A stretch of 6,008 nt of DNA, from the NCBI GenBank assembly GCA_009698045.1, contig WLRE01000083.1, positions 1 through 6,008 of the forward strand. Direction: 5' to 3'. The notes under the pieces are model-generated. The model searched no databases and was not told the DNA's origin. It saw nothing but the letters and a program-made list of their open reading frames with translations. This DNA is from Actinomycetota bacterium (GTDB taxonomy: Bacteria > Actinomycetota > Actinomycetes > Nanopelagicales > Nanopelagicaceae). Position 1 is the first letter of the stretch. Every line of letters starts with the position of its first letter. Both the position numbers and the translations under genes were made by a program. Below are positions 1-5,895 of the stretch, in pieces.

Positions 1-1212
1 AAGAACGGAACAGAGGGATGTAACTACCTTCTCGCTGTTGATATCGACATGAACACCATTCAAGGGTATGCCGTCTCCTCTTGGGAGACCGGATATGCCG
101 ATATGGGAATGTCTCCTGATCTCGACACTCTGCGCTACCTGCCCTGGCAAGAGGGTTCGGCCTTTGTTATCGCTGATTTTGTGGACCACGACCATGTAGG
201 AATCTCAGTATCTCCTCGAACAATTTTGAAGCGACAACTAGAGCGGTTAGATAAAGCAGGAATGGTCGCACTCTGTGGCACTGAACTTGAATTCATTGTC
301 TTTAAAGATACCTATGAAGAGGCCTGGGACAAGGGTTATAAAGATTTAATCCCAGCCAATCAGTACAACGTGGATTACTCGTTAGGTGGCACTGCTCGGG
401 TCGAGAAGTTGCTCCGTGAAATTCGAGTATCTATGGATAAGGCAGGCCTCATTGTTGAATCGGCAAAGGGTGAGTGCAACTTAGGTCAACACGAAATTGC
501 ATTCCGTTACGAAGATGCGCTTCGCACTTGCGATAACCACTCTGTTTACAAGATGGGCGCTAAAGAGATTGCCTCAGCTCAAGGTTGTTCTTTAACCTTT
601 ATGGCTAAGTTCAATGAACGCGAGGGTAACTCGTGCCATATTCACCTCTCATTCCGCGACAAGAAAGACAATGCAGTTATGGCTGGCGATGCCGGCGATG
701 GAATGTCGGAACTTGGACGTTCGTTCGTTGCAGGGCAACAAGCACATATGCGCGAGCTCGCTCTTCTCTTTGCGCCAAATATCAACTCTTATAAGCGCTA
801 TCAAGCAGGAACATTTGCTCCTACCGCTATCAAATGGGGTCGCGACAATCGCACATGTGCATTGCGATTAGTTGGACAGGGACATGCTCTGCGGATTGAG
901 AACCGAGTACCAGGTGGAGATGTAAATCAATATCTCGCAGTAGCAGGCATGGTTGCAGCAGGACTCGATGGAATTGAGAAGAACTTAGAGCTCGAGCCAA
1001 TATTTACTGGCAATGCCTACGCCCTCGAAACAGAGCGCATCCCAACTTCGCTCAAGGAAGCGCGCGATCTCTGGGCAAATAGCACTTGGGTTACTGAGAC
1101 TTTTGGTAAAGACGTCCAAGATCATTACACCCATATGGCCGATACCGAGCTCGATGCATTCGGTCGCGCTGTTACCGACTGGGAGCGCGTCCGCAGCTTC
1201 GAACGTATGTAA
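1..1212 (+). CDS. GS-like gamma-glutamyl-amine ligase (GlnA3/GlnA4/PuuA type), 5' partial
   Basis: This gene probably joins glutamate to an amine (polyamine, ethanolamine or similar) using ATP, as the first step of gamma-glutamylated amine breakdown in the cytoplasm. The frame is open from base 1 and the residues before the first ATG (base 49) read as conserved GS N-domain (GCNYLLAVDID). The gene therefore starts upstream; 403 residues are visible and I estimate about 50 are missing. GS landmarks appear in order: TELEF (280-294), GECNLGQHE (469-495), GNSCHIHLS (625-651), NINSYKR (778-798), WG-x-DNR (about 835-852) and RIENR (892-906), then a C-terminal helical region ending in DWERVRSFERM. 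The GYEAP flap of true GS, carrying the ammonium-guarding Glu, reads GTFAP here (Phe codon 814-816). The FDGSS ammonium-site motif reads IQGYA. The adenylylation Tyr region is also absent. This argues against ammonium assimilation. An aldehyde dehydrogenase follows after 29 nt. The family call is firm; the amine substrate is unknown. Confidence 0.9.
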   Translation, partial: KNGTEGCNYLLAVDIDMNTIQGYAVSSWETGYADMGMSPDLDTLRYLPWQEGSAFVIADFVDHDHVGISVSPRTILKRQLERLDKAGMVALCGTELEFIVFKDTYEEAWDKGYKDLIPANQYNVDYSLGGTARVEKLLREIRVSMDKAGLIVESAKGECNLGQHEIAFRYEDALRTCDNHSVYKMGAKEIASAQGCSLTFMAKFNEREGNSCHIHLSFRDKKDNAVMAGDAGDGMSELGRSFVAGQQAHMRELALLFAPNINSYKRYQAGTFAPTAIKWGRDNRTCALRLVGQGHALRIENRVPGGDVNQYLAVAGMVAAGLDGIEKNLELEPIFTGNAYALETERIPTSLKEARDLWANSTWVTETFGKDVQDHYTHMADTELDAFGRAVTDWERVRSFERM

Positions 1213-1232
1213 ATTTACCGAACCACTACTTC

Positions 1233-1237
1233 AGGAG
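1233..1237 (+). promoter_or_regulatory. Shine-Dalgarno AGGAG for the aldehyde dehydrogenase
   Basis: AGGAG lies 4 nt before the ATG at 1242. The spacing is short but workable, and it fixes this ATG as the start. No TAnnnT hexamer sits at the leaderless distance, so the gene is most simply co-transcribed with the ligase upstream. Confidence 0.7.
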
Positions 1238-1241
1238 ATTC

Positions 1242-2606
1242 ATGTCTAACTACACCATCATCAGCCCCGTTACTGAAAAGCCAGTACAGGATATTCATCT
1301 TGCTGATGTCACAGAGACCGACGCGATAATTCTCAAAGCGGCCCACGCATTCGAGAGTTGGAGAAAGGTCAATCCAGGAGATCGGGCACGCATCCTTCGG
1401 GCATTTGCATCGCTGGTCGACTCTCATATTGAAGAGTTAGCACAACTAGAAGTTCTCAACTCTGGTCACACAATTGGCAATGCACGCTGGGAAGCAGGCA
1501 ATGTTCGTGACGTTCTTAATTATTACAGCGCCGCACCAGAACGCCTCTTTGGTCGTCAGATTCCAGTACCAAATGGAATCGATATCACTTTTAAGGAGCC
1601 GCTCGGCGTTATCGGAATCATTGTTCCGTGGAACTTCCCGATGCCGATTGCTGGCTGGGGTTTTGGTCCCGCACTAGCTGCCGGTAACACCGTTGTTCTC
1701 AAACCTGCCGAACTCACTCCCCTAACTGCAATTCGCTTGGGAGAACTTGCATTACAAGCAGGAATTCCGGAAGGCGTATTTAACGTCATTCCTGGCAAGG
1801 GAAGTGTTGTGGGAGATCGCTTTGTCACACATCCACTTGTGCGCAAGATTGTCTTCACCGGTTCTACTGGTGTTGGAAAGCAGATCATGCGCGGATGCGC
1901 GGATCAGGTAAAGCGCTTAACTCTTGAACTCGGCGGCAAGAGCGCCAACATTATTTTTGCTGATGCTGATATCGAGAAGGCGGCAGCCGGAGCACCAGGC
2001 GCTGTCTTTGATAACGCTGGACAGGATTGCTGTGCTCGTTCACGCATTTTGATTCAACGTTCTGCGTATGACAAATTTATGGAACTCTTCGAAGTCGCAG
2101 TGAAGAAGTTTCGAGTTGAAGATCCATCGCTCGATACCGCCGAGATGGGTCCACTGATTTCATCTACTCAATATGCGCGCGTCTCCGAATTTTTGCCCGA
2201 AGGAACTCCCATCGCCTTCCAAGGCTCAAAGCCAACCGGCCCTGGATATTGGTTCGCTCCAACAGTCTTAGCGCCTAAGGATTCGAAGGACCGCGCCTAC
2301 CGCGAAGAAATTTTCGGTCCAGTCGTATCTGTACTCCCCTTTGAGGATGAAGCTGATGCGATTCGCATCGCGAACGACTCCGAATATGGACTCTCTGGCT
2401 CTATCTGGTCTCGCGATCTAGCTCGCGCAGTCCGCGTCTCGCGCGCAGTTGAAGCCGGCAATCTTTCGGTAAATTCCAACTCCTCCGTCCGATACTGGAC
2501 ACCGTTTGGTGGCTACAAACAATCTGGTCTAGGCCGCGAGCTTGGCCCTGATGCCTTAGATGCATTTACTGAAACGAAGAATGTCTTCTTCGATACCCAA
2601 GGCTAA
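1242..2606 (+). CDS. NAD(P)-dependent aldehyde dehydrogenase (PuuC/GabD-like)
   Basis: This is a 454-residue ALDH-superfamily enzyme that oxidises an aldehyde to an acid. In this context the substrate is plausibly a gamma-glutamyl-amino-aldehyde or the aldehyde of an amine being catabolised. The catalytic set is complete: oxyanion-hole Asn131 in PWNFP, cofactor-binding Lys154 in LKPAE, the Rossmann turn FTGSTG (205-210), general base Glu229 in LELGGKS, nucleophile Cys263 in GQDCC, Glu356 in EEIFGP and the C-terminal PFGGYKQSGLGRE (421-433). It is somewhat shorter than the usual 475-495 residues. The shortening appears to lie around residues 310-340, between MGPLIS and the FAPTVL strand, where the linking helix is brief. 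Bases, frame and motifs are otherwise intact, so I read this as a subfamily trait and not damage. The gene follows the GS-like ligase by 29 nt, an arrangement typical of gamma-glutamylated amine pathways. The exact aldehyde and the choice of NAD or NADP cannot be read from the sequence. Confidence 0.93.
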   Translation: MSNYTIISPVTEKPVQDIHLADVTETDAIILKAAHAFESWRKVNPGDRARILRAFASLVDSHIEELAQLEVLNSGHTIGNARWEAGNVRDVLNYYSAAPERLFGRQIPVPNGIDITFKEPLGVIGIIVPWNFPMPIAGWGFGPALAAGNTVVLKPAELTPLTAIRLGELALQAGIPEGVFNVIPGKGSVVGDRFVTHPLVRKIVFTGSTGVGKQIMRGCADQVKRLTLELGGKSANIIFADADIEKAAAGAPGAVFDNAGQDCCARSRILIQRSAYDKFMELFEVAVKKFRVEDPSLDTAEMGPLISSTQYARVSEFLPEGTPIAFQGSKPTGPGYWFAPTVLAPKDSKDRAYREEIFGPVVSVLPFEDEADAIRIANDSEYGLSGSIWSRDLARAVRVSRAVEAGNLSVNSNSSVRYWTPFGGYKQSGLGRELGPDALDAFTETKNVFFDTQG

Positions 2607-2611
2607 GGTTC

Positions 2612-2617
2612 TAGGAT
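2612..2617 (+). promoter_or_regulatory. Candidate -10 box TAGGAT (leaderless) before the amidotransferase
   Basis: TAGGAT is followed by exactly 6 nt (AAAAAC) and then the ATG at 2624, so transcription would begin at or next to the A of the start codon. No convincing -35 is visible 16-18 nt upstream. The same bases contain AGGA (2613-2616), 7 nt from the ATG, which could act as a ribosome binding site on a read-through message instead. The two readings cannot be separated from sequence alone. Confidence 0.45.
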
Positions 2618-2623
2618 AAAAAC

Positions 2624-3361
2624 ATGTGTCGCTTAATGGGTTACGTCTCGCCACGCGAGGTCAGCGTCTCGGAAATTGCAGGTCCTGATTTTGACCAATT
2701 TTCGGCGCTATCGGCCAAACATGGCGATGGCTGGGGTTACGCAAAAGTCAATTCTGCACAAGATCAATCGCTCACTGTAGAAGTAGCACGCGCGAAAGAG
2801 AGTGCGAAATATTTAGAACTTACTAAGAGCGTTAAGAGCACTGGTGGTTTATTGCACCTGCGTTGGGCAACACTTAATCTGGCAATTACTGAAGGAAACA
2901 CGCACCCCTTCACTCATGGCGATTTCTCCTTTATTCACAACGGATCAATTAAGCCACCTGAATCCCTCGATCCTTATATCGATAGCAAATACTTAGAGAA
3001 ACTTCGTGGCGCTACCGATAGCGAACGGTACTTCTATCTGCTGCTTAGCTTTATCGATACTTTAGGAATACATGAAGGTATCCATCAAGGCATCAAGAAG
3101 ATTACTGCCCACTGCGATTTCTCTAGCTTAAATGCGATGATTATGACCCCGGATATGTATATAACAATTAGCGAACACAACTACTCACGTATTCCCGAGG
3201 GTGAAGGCCCCGAATATTATGACCTTTATTACCGTGAAAGTGCTGAAGGGGTTCTAGTTGCATCTTCTGGCTGGAATCAACCTGGTTGGAAGCAGATTCC
3301 TAATCATCACTATCTAGAAGTTGACCGCAAGAGCTACGCGACTAAGTTAACTAAGTTCTAG
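2624..3361 (+). CDS. Class II glutamine amidotransferase (EgtC/YafJ type)
   Basis: This 245-residue protein is a stand-alone Ntn-hydrolase of the GATase type 2 fold. After removal of Met1, Cys2 (MCRLMGY) becomes the N-terminal nucleophile that hydrolyses a gamma-glutamyl amide bond. Visible family motifs are HGDGWG (33-38), HLRWAT (78-83), NTHPF (92-96), the oxyanion-hole segment HNGS (105-108) and GATDSE (129-134), ending in a VASSGW strand (212-217). It has no synthase domain, so it resembles EgtC (which removes glutamate from a gamma-glutamyl intermediate in ergothioneine synthesis) and YafJ (function unclear) rather than PurF or GlmS. No other ergothioneine gene is in view, so I do not call it EgtC. 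It starts 17 nt after the aldehyde dehydrogenase, which leaves open a role in hydrolysing a gamma-glutamyl product of that pathway. It converges with the CopC-like gene, the two ending 6 nt apart. The fold is certain; the substrate is not. Confidence 0.88.
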   Translation: MCRLMGYVSPREVSVSEIAGPDFDQFSALSAKHGDGWGYAKVNSAQDQSLTVEVARAKESAKYLELTKSVKSTGGLLHLRWATLNLAITEGNTHPFTHGDFSFIHNGSIKPPESLDPYIDSKYLEKLRGATDSERYFYLLLSFIDTLGIHEGIHQGIKKITAHCDFSSLNAMIMTPDMYITISEHNYSRIPEGEGPEYYDLYYRESAEGVLVASSGWNQPGWKQIPNHHYLEVDRKSYATKLTKF

Positions 3362-3367
3362 TTTTAC

Positions 3368-3865
3368 TTATTCCTTGCGTCGGCGATAGGCCCAAATACC
3401 AAAAAGGCCAGTAAGTACGATCAAAACAGTTGATGCACCATAAATTGCGGTATTAGAATTTTTCTTCACCGTGTATGGAACTGGTGTTGCACTGACTTCA
3501 CCAAAACTAAAGGTGTACTCCCCTTCTACAACATGTCCGTCAGCCGAGGCCACTCGATAGCTGACGAGTACTAATCCAGGAGTTGTATTCGCTTTCACGG
3601 GAACGGTGATTGTTGGCCCTTCGACAGAAATATCGCCCGCGCTTAATTCTTCAGCATTTGCATTATGAACTGTGACTGCATTTGAATTCTTGCCATCCAC
3701 AACTTGAAGCGGCTCATTAAAAGTCAGAGTTATTTCTGCGGGCCAAGTGCTCACCACCACCCCATTTTCTGGTGTGCCAGAGACCAGATCGGTATGTGCC
3801 TGGGCGGGAATTGGGGCCAAGAGCAAGAAGGTCAAAAGCAGAGTCGATCCAATGCGCATTCTCAT
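3368..3865 (-). CDS. Membrane-anchored CopC-domain copper-binding protein
   Basis: This 165-residue exported protein has a Sec signal peptide (MRMRIG, then a hydrophobic stretch at 8-20) ending AQA before His24. It carries a CopC beta-sandwich (about 24-123), a linker, one membrane helix (about 139-159) and a positive RRRKE tail. Cleavage after Ala23 would leave His24 as the mature N-terminus. Together with the DGH motif (Asp109, His111) this rebuilds the His1/Asp/His Cu(II) 'brace' known in CopC proteins. The Met-rich Cu(I) site of some CopC proteins is not seen, and there is no CopD/YcnJ membrane domain. The protein should face outside the cell and bind Cu(II), serving copper uptake, delivery or tolerance. 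The start at 3865 is supported by the TACGAT-N6-ATG promoter; an ATG two codons in (3859) is the alternative. It is transcribed divergently from the NiCoT transporter gene. Confidence 0.87.
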   Translation of the reverse strand: MRMRIGSTLLLTFLLLAPIPAQAHTDLVSGTPENGVVVSTWPAEITLTFNEPLQVVDGKNSNAVTVHNANAEELSAGDISVEGPTITVPVKANTTPGLVLVSYRVASADGHVVEGEYTFSFGEVSATPVPYTVKKNSNTAIYGASTVLIVLTGLFGIWAYRRRKE

Positions 3866-3871
3866 TGCCCC

Positions 3872-3877
3872 ATCGTA
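3872..3877 (-). promoter_or_regulatory. Candidate -10 box TACGAT (leaderless) for the CopC-like gene
   Basis: Read on the - strand, TACGAT is followed by GGGGCA (6 nt) and then the ATG at 3865, which places the transcript start at the start codon. The GGGG run is too close to the ATG to act as a normal Shine-Dalgarno. No clear -35 is visible. Confidence 0.55.
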
Positions 3878-3905
3878 AGCCCGAAGTAATGCCTTTTATA
3901 TGCAG

Positions 3906-3922
3906 ATGCGAATGATTTGCAG
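3906..3922. promoter_or_regulatory. Dyad ATGCGA-N5-TTGCAG, possible Nur-type nickel operator
   Basis: The dyad has the core TGC-N9-GCA and lies directly against the -10 box of the NiCoT gene, where a bound repressor would block RNA polymerase. From memory, the box described for Streptomyces Nur, a nickel-responsive Fur-family repressor, is tTGCaa-N5-ttGCAA. This site matches 9 of 12 half-site bases, including all six core bases. A wider imperfect inverted repeat, TGCAGAT-N7-ATTTGCA (3901-3921), shares its right arm and is an alternative operator reading. The assignment is inference from similarity and position. Confidence 0.35.
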
Positions 3923-3928
3923 TAATAT
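3923..3928 (+). promoter_or_regulatory. Candidate -10 box TAATAT (leaderless) for the NiCoT gene
   Basis: TAATAT is followed by TCACAG (6 nt) and then the ATG at 3935. No Shine-Dalgarno-like purine run lies upstream of this ATG, which favours leaderless initiation. A -35 near 3899-3906 would be weak. The absence of a leader leaves no room for a cobalamin or nickel/cobalt riboswitch. Confidence 0.58.
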
Positions 3929-3934
3929 TCACAG

Positions 3935-5068
3935 ATGACTAAGCCCTCCCTGCGCGACCATCTCAAATTCTCTCGCGAAGAGATCCCGGCTCTCCTCGGC
4001 GTGCTGGGCACAGTTGTAGGACTCCACATCCTTGGGTGGGGCCTATTTATTCATTACAACTCTATGCCGCAATATCACTCGCTCACCAATGGCAATGCCC
4101 TCGTCTACGCCGGTGCCGGAGCGCTCGCATACTCCTTTGGTCTTCGTCATGCTTTCGATGCTGATCATATTTCAGCGATTGATGACACCACTCGATTGAT
4201 GTTGGCGAAGGGAAAGAAGCCTCTTGGCGTCGGGCTCTTCTTCTCACTCGGCCACTCCACAATAGTTCTCGCACTATCGGTAGGTATCGCCTTTGCCGCA
4301 AAGAAGGCGGTTGCTTTTCAAGAGAGCTTTGGGGATACCGGTGGAATTATTGGCGCAAGCGTCTCAACCTTCTTTCTCTATCTCGTAGGAATTCTCAACC
4401 TCGTAATTCTCATTGGAATTGTAAAAGTGTGGAAGCAAGCTAAATCTGGAAAATTCAGTCACGAACATTTACAGCAACTTCTCAATGAACGTGGATTGAT
4501 GAATCGGATCTTCCGCGGCTTCTTCAAGAAGGGCTTCGATCACTCCTGGCAGCTTTATCCCATTGGAGTTCTCTTCGGATTAGGTTTTGATACCGCTACT
4601 GAAGTTGGCCTGCTGGCGCTATCCGCAACCGCGGCGGTCGGAACAGTTGGCGGCACGCTTCCACCACTTGCCATCATTGCACTTCCTATTATTTTTGCAG
4701 CAGGTATGTCGATGATGGACGCGGCAGATGGAATCTTTATGACCAAGGCATATGCATGGGCCTTTACATCGCCATTACGCAAGATTTATTACAACTTAAC
4801 AACTACTGGTATTTCAATCTTTGTTGCCCTCTTCATCGGATCTATTCAATTAATTGGCGTACTCTCCGATAAGACAAATATCGATAACTATCAGCCATTT
4901 ACCCTTATATCAAAGATAAATATCAATGGGCTGGGCTTCTTTATCGTGGGCTCATTTGTAGCCACTTGGATTGGCTCGGTTCTGATTTGGAAATATGGTC
5001 GCTACGAAGAGAAGTACTCCTCAGGAATCGTAGAGACCGACCATCAACACACAGATTTCAAGATTTAG
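3935..5068 (+). CDS. NiCoT-family nickel/cobalt permease (HoxN/NixA/NhlF type)
   Basis: This 377-residue inner-membrane protein imports Ni2+ and/or Co2+ as a one-component secondary transporter. All NiCoT signatures are present: RHAFDADHI (71-79), holding the H-x4-D-H metal-selectivity motif (His72, Asp77, His78), then LGHST (105-109), LGFDTATE (216-223) and GMSMMDAADG (257-266). About eight hydrophobic segments can be traced (near 17-38, 55-72, 97-122, 137-166, 205-233, 243-265, 288-310 and 331-353), with a charged cytoplasmic loop at about 167-204, as expected for the family. The tail ends in a short His/Asp-containing stretch (ETDHQHTD). Preference for Ni or Co cannot be read from the motifs; the nearby Nur-like dyad leans towards nickel, for example for Ni-superoxide dismutase or urease encoded elsewhere. 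The start is set by the TAATAT-N6-ATG promoter. Its TAG overlaps the end of the convergent SDR gene. Confidence 0.95.
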   Translation: MTKPSLRDHLKFSREEIPALLGVLGTVVGLHILGWGLFIHYNSMPQYHSLTNGNALVYAGAGALAYSFGLRHAFDADHISAIDDTTRLMLAKGKKPLGVGLFFSLGHSTIVLALSVGIAFAAKKAVAFQESFGDTGGIIGASVSTFFLYLVGILNLVILIGIVKVWKQAKSGKFSHEHLQQLLNERGLMNRIFRGFFKKGFDHSWQLYPIGVLFGLGFDTATEVGLLALSATAAVGTVGGTLPPLAIIALPIIFAAGMSMMDAADGIFMTKAYAWAFTSPLRKIYYNLTTTGISIFVALFIGSIQLIGVLSDKTNIDNYQPFTLISKININGLGFFIVGSFVATWIGSVLIWKYGRYEEKYSSGIVETDHQHTDFKI

Positions 5069-5895
5069 TCGAGAAAGAAGTCCAACAAGAAGTCAGTTGT
5101 TCCCGGCACGACTGCGTACTTATCTAGATCTGTAATACCTTCTGAGGCAAGAACTTCATCATCTACGAAGAAATTGCCCGTTGTTTCCGCGCTCTTGCGG
5201 TTAAGAATGATGTAAGCACTATCTGCCAGGATTGCTGGCGTACGGCAGAAGTCGGTATCAATCCCCGGGATCATTGCTAAGGCTGCAGTATCTATCGCTG
5301 TGCGTGGCCACAGCGCATTGACAGCAATACCATCTCGCTTGAATTCTTCCGCCATTCCAAGAACGCACATACTCATTCCATATTTAGCCATGGTGTAAGC
5401 AACATGGTTCTTAAACCATTTTGGTTTCATGGAGAGCGGTGGTGAAAGCGTAAGGATGTGAGGATTGCGCCCTTGCTTAGCGCTCTCCCGAAGATGAGGA
5501 ATCGCAGCCTGGCTGGTGAGGAAAGTGCCGCGGACATTGACATCAAACATCAGGTCGAATCGCTTCGCTGGAGTTTTTTCTGTTGGCGTGAGTTGAATTG
5601 CACTGGCATTGTTGATCAGAATATCGAGACCACCAAATTCGGCAACGGTCGTAGCTATCGCAGATTCAATCTGCTCTTCATCGCGAATATCGCATTGAAT
5701 AGGAAGTGCCTTTCCACCAGCTGCCTCAATCTCTTTAGCAGCCGTGAAGATGGTGCCCGGCAAAGTTGGGTGAGGTTCTGTGGTCTTTGCGGCAATTGCG
5801 ATCATCGCCCCATCGGCCGCAGCTTTAAGTGCAATCTCTAGCCCAATTCCGCGGGAACCGCCAGTAATGAATATTCTCTTTCCAGATAGTGACAT
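5065..5895 (-). CDS. SDR-family oxidoreductase, HSDL2-like
   Basis: This 276-residue short-chain dehydrogenase/reductase uses NAD(P)(H) on an unidentified alcohol/ketone substrate. It has the cofactor motif TGGSRGIG (11-18), NNAS (95-98), the structural Asn120, catalytic Ser151 in LTLSPP, and Tyr167/Lys171 in AYTMAKYGMSM. The run WFKNHVAYTMAKYGMSM, the CRTP...GNFFVDDEVL segment (218-249) and the PDFFLD-like terminus (LLDFFLD) closely recall the SDR domain of human HSDL2. This copy has no C-terminal SCP2 sterol-carrier domain. The physiological substrate of HSDL2-type enzymes is not settled. Its ATG directly follows the TAA of an upstream crotonase gene with no gap, and AAGGG lies 7 nt before it, so the two are almost surely translated from one message. 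A beta-oxidation-like pairing is plausible. Its TAA lies inside the end of the NiCoT gene (4-nt convergent overlap). Confidence 0.92.
   Translation of the reverse strand: MSLSGKRIFITGGSRGIGLEIALKAAADGAMIAIAAKTTEPHPTLPGTIFTAAKEIEAAGGKALPIQCDIRDEEQIESAIATTVAEFGGLDILINNASAIQLTPTEKTPAKRFDLMFDVNVRGTFLTSQAAIPHLRESAKQGRNPHILTLSPPLSMKPKWFKNHVAYTMAKYGMSMCVLGMAEEFKRDGIAVNALWPRTAIDTAALAMIPGIDTDFCRTPAILADSAYIILNRKSAETTGNFFVDDEVLASEGITDLDKYAVVPGTTDFLLDFFLD

Noticed and set aside
49..51. ATG at 49 as the true start of the GS-like gene
   Set aside because: The frame is open to base 1 and the 16 upstream residues read as conserved GS N-domain. No Shine-Dalgarno or leaderless -10 box precedes this ATG.
683..700. 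GGCGATG repeat in the GS-like gene
   Set aside because: It encodes GDAGDG, a short surface-loop repeat in a variable region. Two copies do not make a meaningful repeat element.
1556..1888. Antisense open frame of 110 codons opposite the aldehyde dehydrogenase
   Set aside because: It lies wholly over conserved ALDH motifs (PWNFP, LKPAE, FTGSTG) and its translation is Pro/Ser/Thr-rich without recognisable domain features. The other overlapping frames on either strand are similar shadows.
3341..3370. Direct repeat ACTAAGTT (3341-3348, 3350-3357) and small dyad TAAGT...ACTTA as a terminator between the convergent genes
   Set aside because: The repeat falls in codons for T-K-L-T-K-F. The dyad has only five mostly A/T pairs around a 9-nt loop and no T-run, too weak for an intrinsic terminator.
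3866..3934. Cobalamin or nickel/cobalt (czcD-type) riboswitch before the NiCoT gene
   Set aside because: The gap is only 69 nt, shared with a divergent promoter, and the NiCoT promoter appears leaderless, so no transcribed leader is available to fold.
5070..5095. Repeated AAGAAGTC near the end of the SDR gene
   Set aside because: It is a direct repeat encoding the repeated Asp/Phe/Leu residues of the LLDFFLD tail. It does not form a hairpin.
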